Shown here: in pieces, positions 59,358-64,000 of the stretch
Position numbering within the stretch: position 1 is the first letter of the stretch
Layout of the letters: every line of letters begins with the position of its first letter
DNA from: 21-14-0-10-47-8 sp966211795
GTDB lineage: Bacteria > Bdellovibrionota > Bdellovibrionia > Bdellovibrionales > Bdellovibrionaceae
DNA length: 64,000 nucleotides
NCBI GenBank assembly: GCA_966211795.1
Contig: CBIHNW010000006.1
Coordinates: 124,001-188,000 of the forward strand
Direction: 5' to 3'
Position numbers and translations under genes: made by a program
Notes under the pieces: generated by a model
What the model was told of the DNA's origin: nothing
What the model saw: only the letters and a program-made list of their open reading frames with translations
Database searches by the model: none

Positions 59358-62062
59358 TGCTGTCGCTTTTACTTTCTCTCTCGATCGCCTGGGCGACACC
59401 AACTGCCGAAAACCTGGCTCTGGAAACAGAAAAAGTCTGGCAAAGTCTGAAGCCAGACGATCCTTTGAAAAGTAAAATGCAAACCCGACTGGCGGATCTG
59501 TATTTCGATGCCGCCACCGAAATCGCCGGTCAAGGCGACATGAGTGCTGCTTCGGATAAAAAGCTCGCGGCCTATCGCAACCGCGCCCAGGCTCTTTACC
59601 AAAGTGCGCTGACGAACGCCGCACAGAAATCTTCGAAGCGAGATCAAATCCGCTTGCAGTTTCAGGTGGCGCGTCTGTTCGCAGATCTGGGCAACCTAAG
59701 CAAAGCTCAAGCTTTGTGGGTGTCGCTGACCGAACAAAATCTCGAGCTTGAAATCCAACGAGAGTCCGCACTTCGCCTGGCGGAAATCAAAGAGACCTCT
59801 GCCAATCCGGCGGATCTCAAACAGGCCGCGAATTATTATCAAACCGCGCAAAACAATTGCGTGAAAAAAGCCGTGTGCTCTTACGTCGGCTATCGCTGGG
59901 CATGGGTCGAGTATCGTTTGAGCCGACCGGATCAAGCCCTGGACCGATTGCTGAAAGCCATCGACATCGCCGATAGCTCCAGTCAGAAAGAGATGCTCAA
60001 GGACATGTTGGTCTTTGTCTCTCATTCGTCTTGGGACGCCAAGAAAAGTCTGGCGCTGGTGCGCAAGTGGAAAAGCACCGGTGGTCCGGACGAGAATCAG
60101 CTGCTGGCTTCCTATTTCAGCGCGGGTCGCCGACCAGAATATCGCGAGCTCTTATCGGTCTTTTTATCCGAGCAACCGCGAACAGAATATTTAATTTCCG
60201 CATTGGAAATTGATGATCAAGATGGAAACAGCGAATTGGTCCGCCAGGATTTAGCGGCGCTCGAGAAAATCTCGCGCCAGCCCACCGAGACCGCTTCGCG
60301 TGAGGTCGAACAAAAACTGTATCGCACCTTGGTGAGCTGGGACGGGCAACGACAACAAAAGCCACAGGACAAGGAATTGTACCTGCGGGGCTCAGAAATT
60401 TTCTTAGTCCTTTTTCCCAAATCTGCGGATCGCCTGAAGGTCGCGGATGGCCGAATGGCGGTCATGGTGACGGGGCCTGAAAAAATCGAATGGCTTTCGA
60501 AGTGGAAGCAGATCGCGTTGCAAAACAAAGATGCGGATTTTGAAAAATGGACCCGTCAGCGTTTGTGGCAGTTAGGAGTGCAAGAAAAGCGCTCGGATCT
60601 GATCCTGGAAGAAAGTTCCTTCCTGGCCGCCACCGGTTCGGCCAAACCCGAAGATCGTCGTGAATATCTGTATCAAGAGGGTCGCGCTTGGATGGCGCAA
60701 AATGAGCTGCCAAAAGCCAAGGCGCGATTTTTAGAGCTCAGTGATCCCGCACGAAATCCCACCGATGACATTCAGCTTTTCAGTTTGAATCTGGCACTGA
60801 GCCTGGCCGAAAAAGAAAAAAATTACTCTCAGATTGTCGAAACATCGCAAGGCTGGCTGACGCATCCAAAAACTCAAGAGCGATGCCGCACGGACCAGAA
60901 GTGGGCCAAAGACTGCGCGCAGGTCGAGGACATTCAAAAGAAAGCGGTCTTTCAGGTGGCGCTGCAAAATAGCAATCGCCAAAGCCTGCAGACCTTTCTG
61001 GAATATTGTTTGAAAAACGAGATCACTCCTTTGTCTTGTCAGAATGCCAAAGTTCTGGCCCGGCAGTTCAAGGACGAGTCTGTTTTGATTCAGGTTCTGC
61101 AAAAGGAAAAAGACGAAAAAGTTTTGGCGTCCGAGTATGAATACGCGGGACGTTTTTCCGATGCGGCCCAGTTGCAGGAAAAATTGCTGGCCAATCAAAA
61201 AGCGGATTTGAAATCGCAGCTGAAGATCGCCATGCTGTACGAGATTTCTGGTGACACCAAAAATCAGCAGAGAATTTTTCGACAGATCCTGACGACCAAG
61301 AAAAAAGGTTTTGATGATGGCGCCCAAGAATCTCTTTTGTATTCGGTCTTTCGCTCGTCCGGCTTAGGCGTCGAAGAGTATTATGCTCTGCCATGGAATG
61401 AAAGTCGCAAGGCCGAGCTGGCTTCGATGCTGCCGCAAAACAAGGAAGCGAAAGAATTTTTGGTCGCGAAATGTGCCCCGCTGGGACCTGCTTGGGAAAT
61501 TCTGCATTTGAATTCGGTTCGCGAAAAAGAGAGCGAGCTTGCGAAAATTTCAATCGTGGGCCGAAACAGCGAAAAGAACTTTAAGAAAAAAGACGTGCTG
61601 CTCGGAAAGCTTGCGACGGATGTGAACTGCCTTTTAAAAGGTCTCAGTCTTGAAAAGCAACAACAGGTGGCGGGACACGTTTCCGATATCTACGGAAAAT
61701 TTGCGTTGGATATCAAATCAGTACCGCTTCCACAAGGCCTGGATGACGAGATGAAAGCTCAAGTTCAAGAGCAAATCGCGCAGATGGCCCATCCTTACGA
61801 AGAATCCGCCGCCAAGTGGTTGGCACTGAAGGGTGCTTCACAGGCGCCAAATCAGTGGCCAGAAATCCCAGCTTTGCCAGCAGCACAATCCAATTCTCAG
61901 CAGGCCTTGCTGCCGGCAAGTTCAATTCAAAAACTGCAGAAGGATCCGGATTCGATTCCTTTGCATCAGGAAATCGCCAAACAGTATGAAGACAGCGGCA
62001 AACCTTATCTCGCTGCTTATTTTAAAGACCGCGCTTTGGGTCTGCAAAAGGAGAATCGATGA
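59357..62062 (+). CDS. Large exported TPR-like repeat protein
   Basis: 901 residues from ATG 59357, with signal peptide (LSLLLSLSIAWA). It is almost wholly helical: many ~34-residue helix pairs such as RLFADLGNLSKAQALWVSLTEQN, YVGYRWAWVEYRLSRPDQALDRLLKAIDIAD, DAAQLQEKLLANQKADLKSQLKIAMLYEISGDTKNQQRIF, in line with tetratricopeptide repeats. Similar large TPR proteins sit in Glt/Agl gliding operons and act as periplasmic scaffolds. It follows the second TolR by 1 bp overlap. Confidence 0.82.
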   Translation: MLSLLLSLSIAWATPTAENLALETEKVWQSLKPDDPLKSKMQTRLADLYFDAATEIAGQGDMSAASDKKLAAYRNRAQALYQSALTNAAQKSSKRDQIRLQFQVARLFADLGNLSKAQALWVSLTEQNLELEIQRESALRLAEIKETSANPADLKQAANYYQTAQNNCVKKAVCSYVGYRWAWVEYRLSRPDQALDRLLKAIDIADSSSQKEMLKDMLVFVSHSSWDAKKSLALVRKWKSTGGPDENQLLASYFSAGRRPEYRELLSVFLSEQPRTEYLISALEIDDQDGNSELVRQDLAALEKISRQPTETASREVEQKLYRTLVSWDGQRQQKPQDKELYLRGSEIFLVLFPKSADRLKVADGRMAVMVTGPEKIEWLSKWKQIALQNKDADFEKWTRQRLWQLGVQEKRSDLILEESSFLAATGSAKPEDRREYLYQEGRAWMAQNELPKAKARFLELSDPARNPTDDIQLFSLNLALSLAEKEKNYSQIVETSQGWLTHPKTQERCRTDQKWAKDCAQVEDIQKKAVFQVALQNSNRQSLQTFLEYCLKNEITPLSCQNAKVLARQFKDESVLIQVLQKEKDEKVLASEYEYAGRFSDAAQLQEKLLANQKADLKSQLKIAMLYEISGDTKNQQRIFRQILTTKKKGFDDGAQESLLYSVFRSSGLGVEEYYALPWNESRKAELASMLPQNKEAKEFLVAKCAPLGPAWEILHLNSVREKESELAKISIVGRNSEKNFKKKDVLLGKLATDVNCLLKGLSLEKQQQVAGHVSDIYGKFALDIKSVPLPQGLDDEMKAQVQEQIAQMAHPYEESAAKWLALKGASQAPNQWPEIPALPAAQSNSQQALLPASSIQKLQKDPDSIPLHQEIAKQYEDSGKPYLAAYFKDRALGLQKENR

Positions 62063-62343
62063 GACTTCGATTGTTAGGCCTGATCTTAGTGGCGGGGATT
62101 TCTTCGTTGGCAATGGCCGCAACCAGCAAATCGGTGTCGAAGCCGAATCATCCATCGGTGCCGGCGGCCGGTGCGGATAAGAAAAACATGAGCTTTGATG
62201 AAACCTTGGTCGAAGGCCAGGTTTATCGACCCGAGCTCAGCGTGGTGACAGGGGATACGGTTTTGGGGGGATTGGGAATGCTTCGCTTGCGTCCCGATTT
62301 CGCCGACCGTGAATTGGATGATAAGGGAGAGGCCATTCCATGA
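62059..62343 (+). CDS. Small periplasmic protein of the motility operon
   Basis: 94 residues with signal peptide (LRLLGLILVAGISSLAMAA). The mature part is short and polar (MSFDETLVEGQVYRPELSVV). Overlaps both neighbours by 4 bp. No family recognised; likely an accessory periplasmic part. Confidence 0.7.
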   Translation: MRLRLLGLILVAGISSLAMAATSKSVSKPNHPSVPAAGADKKNMSFDETLVEGQVYRPELSVVTGDTVLGGLGMLRLRPDFADRELDDKGEAIP

Positions 62344-63563
62344 TCGCGATTCGGAATTCAGAAAAGGAATTCTTAAAATCCATCGCTCACAAAGCGGAAG
62401 ATAAAATCATTTATCACGAGCAGTTTGGATTTCTGACGGCATCGACTTGGCGGGCCCGGCAGCGCATGCGGGAACGAAGCGGATTGCGGGCCGTGCCCAC
62501 CGCGCAGGCCATCGTGATTCAAATTCAGGATCGCAAGCTTTCAACGACTTCGGAAAACTGCGAAATTCAAACCGTCGATAGCGATCATTCTGGTGGCCAC
62601 CGCCTGCAACTGCGCGGTCAGCTCTTTCATTTGAATTTTATTGAACCGGCTCAAATTTCGGCGGCCGAAACCGCGCCGGCAACTTTGGCGCTGATGCCTT
62701 CCTCGTGGAAGCGGATCGTCGTACCGATTTTGCTGCTGATGCTTTTGATCGCGGTTCCATTTTTGATGCCTTCAAAATCAGTGGATGAATTGCAGGACGC
62801 ACAGAAGTCCATGGAACCAGAACCCGTTGTCGTGAAAATGGAGACGGTGAAGACTGTAACGCCTGCCGAAGAACAGCAGGTGAAGCCACAGCAAGAAGTG
62901 AAGGCTCCGGCTTTGGATCCAAAGAGCAAGGCCAAGAAGGTGCTAACGCAAAATCTTGGTTTCTTAAAGCTGGTGGGCAAAAAAGATTTGAGCAAAGCCA
63001 ATGGCGGTCTGCCGACCAAACTAGAAAACGCCTCGGCCGGTGCGGGCCAAGGTGGCAGCGAAGGCAGCGGTGGCGAACTCTTGACCGGAATCGGTCAGGG
63101 TCTTCGACAAACCACCGTCGGAAATTCCGGAACCCAAGGCTTGGGTGGCGTTGGCACCAAGGGCGCTGGCGGCGGCTTGGGTGGCTATGGCGAAACCTCG
63201 ATGTCCGGAGCGGGAGCGAGGTCTTTGTCCGCAATTCCACTGGCCCAAGAAGCGAAGGTCGAAGGTGGTCTGGACCGGGCGGTCATTCAAGCGACGATCT
63301 TGCGGTATCTCTCACAGGTTCGTGCTTGTTACGAAGAAGGTTTGAAGCGCAAGGATGGTCTGGTCGGTCAGGTGACGATGGACTTTGAAATCAATGCGCA
63401 GGGAAATCTGAATTTCGCGAATGTTTTGAAATCCAGTTTGCAGGACGCCGAAGTTGAATCTTGCATTTCGGGCCGCATGACAAAATGGAAATTTCCGCTC
63501 CCTCGCGGGGGCGTGAACGTGAAAGTGACCTATCCTTTCATGTTAAGACCAATCAAGTCTTAG
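62340..63563 (+). CDS. AgmX/PglI-type TonB-like protein
   Basis: 407 residues. Residues 1-110 form a cytoplasmic domain, then one helix (WKRIVVPILLLMLLIAVPFLM), a Gly/Ser-rich periplasmic linker, and the C-terminal AgmX/PglI domain: VIQATILRYLSQVRACYEEGLKRK, GLVGQVTMDFEINAQG, SCISGRMTKWKFPLPRGGVNVKVTYPFML. This TonB-like domain links the inner-membrane motor to outer-membrane partners in gliding motility or surface transport. It follows TolQ/R genes in the same operon. Confidence 0.88.
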   Translation: MIAIRNSEKEFLKSIAHKAEDKIIYHEQFGFLTASTWRARQRMRERSGLRAVPTAQAIVIQIQDRKLSTTSENCEIQTVDSDHSGGHRLQLRGQLFHLNFIEPAQISAAETAPATLALMPSSWKRIVVPILLLMLLIAVPFLMPSKSVDELQDAQKSMEPEPVVVKMETVKTVTPAEEQQVKPQQEVKAPALDPKSKAKKVLTQNLGFLKLVGKKDLSKANGGLPTKLENASAGAGQGGSEGSGGELLTGIGQGLRQTTVGNSGTQGLGGVGTKGAGGGLGGYGETSMSGAGARSLSAIPLAQEAKVEGGLDRAVIQATILRYLSQVRACYEEGLKRKDGLVGQVTMDFEINAQGNLNFANVLKSSLQDAEVESCISGRMTKWKFPLPRGGVNVKVTYPFMLRPIKS

Positions 63564-63572
63564 GGGTGAGTG

Positions 63573-64000
63573 ATGAAAAAAATGATCTGTCTTTTATTTT
63601 GTGTTGCGGTGATCGGTGGATGCAAATCAGACCCGTATGATGGGACCGCGACGTCCGAGTTGAAAAAGGCGGGAGAGAAAACCTCTGCCACCACGACCAC
63701 GACCACGACGACGACTACGACCACCACGACAACAACAACGACGACCACCACGACGACGACCACAACCACTACGACCACGACGACAACAATGCCGCCGTCG
63801 ATCAGTTTGGTCGTTCCTGATGTCTTGACGGTGCATGAAGGGGAGACGGTGACCATTCCGATTCATGCTTTCGTGCCGGCCCCGGCCGTGGCGCAGTTTC
63901 AATTTGTGGGCCTGCCTACGGGCATGCTCTACAACGCCGCCAAGTCTCAGCTCGAATGGACTCCGAACGCGCAGGCGGCCAATGATCCAAACGATCCGGC
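63573..64000 (+). CDS. Lipoprotein with 33-Thr tract, 3' truncated
   Basis: The frame from ATG 63573, 9 bp after the AgmX gene, is open to the window edge (142 complete codons seen). Lipobox AVIGGCK. A short charged stretch is followed by 33 consecutive Thr codons (63690-63788), using ACC, ACG, ACA and ACT without strict DNA repetition, then MPPSISLVVPDVLTVHEGETVTIPIHA, an Ig-like or cadherin-like beta domain. Probably surface lipoprotein with a stiff, possibly glycosylated stalk. It belongs to the motility operon. Confidence 0.8.
   Translation, partial: MKKMICLLFCVAVIGGCKSDPYDGTATSELKKAGEKTSATTTTTTTTTTTTTTTTTTTTTTTTTTTTTTTTTMPPSISLVVPDVLTVHEGETVTIPIHAFVPAPAVAQFQFVGLPTGMLYNAAKSQLEWTPNAQAANDPNDP

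Noticed and set aside
63560..63856. A minus-strand frame encoding a long poly-Val protein
   Set aside because: It is the antisense of the poly-Thr tract in the lipoprotein gene.

Overview
The window reads as chromosomal DNA of a Gram-negative predatory or predator-related bacterium, most likely Bdellovibrionota (Bdellovibrio-like). Reasons: about 50% GC, many short secreted or lipoproteins with a hydrophobic segment ending in FQNC, DUF4360 and DUF4214-type secreted proteins, a TolQ/TolR/AgmX-type motility operon, a glyoxylate-shunt pair and a large serine recombinase whose frame reads into a tRNA gene. The assignment is inferred from gene content only.

Layout. 1-1362: 3' part of a secreted beta-helix protein. 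About 1.4-10.8 kb: accessory DNA, with a BrnT/BrnA toxin-antitoxin pair, AT-rich secreted proteins, a protein with a sigma-region-4-like domain, then a mobilization block (small membrane protein, TraD/VirD4-like ATPase, replication-relaxation protein, candidate oriT with nested inverted repeats and a G-rich tract, large serine recombinase) ending in tRNA-Arg(UCU). 10.9-14.2 kb: two repeat-containing exported proteins, one interrupted by an in-frame amber codon. 14.5-24.7 kb: housekeeping genes (nuclease, aceB-aceA, MBL hydrolase, PlsC, CdsA, sigma-54 regulator, SerA). 25.0-26.4 kb: a stretch without a convincing gene. 26.4-37.7 kb: FAD oxidase, Hpt protein, nitronate monooxygenase, methyltransferase, lipoproteins (one split by TAA), Grx4-BolA, and an LTA-synthase-like enzyme.

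37.8-41.4 kb: an HNH nuclease gene followed by both subunits of DNA topoisomerase VI (top6B-top6A), an enzyme typical of archaea and plants; the B subunit has an unusual Lys-rich tail of ten [G/S]TKK repeats. 41.4-43.2 kb: a REP-associated tyrosine transposase (RAYT) flanked by inverted copies of a REP-like repeat. Copies of this repeat also follow top6A and, in diverged form, the aconitase gene, and five gene stop codons lie inside the repeats.

46.8-51.3 kb (minus strand): the most striking locus. An FkbH-like HAD protein, an acyl carrier protein, an SGNH/DltD-like membrane protein, an unannotated 50-residue membrane microprotein ending FVYQSF, and an MBOAT acyltransferase overlap or nearly abut. 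The layout mirrors dltX-A-B-C-D, with FkbH in place of the D-alanine ligase DltA, and predicts an envelope-acylation system that may transfer glyceryl groups. 51.7-57.4 kb: aconitase, DoxX protein, lipoprotein and S41 peptidase. 57.6-64.0 kb: a tightly packed TolQ-TolR-TolR-TPR-AgmX-type operon ending in a lipoprotein with 33 consecutive threonines, cut by the window edge.
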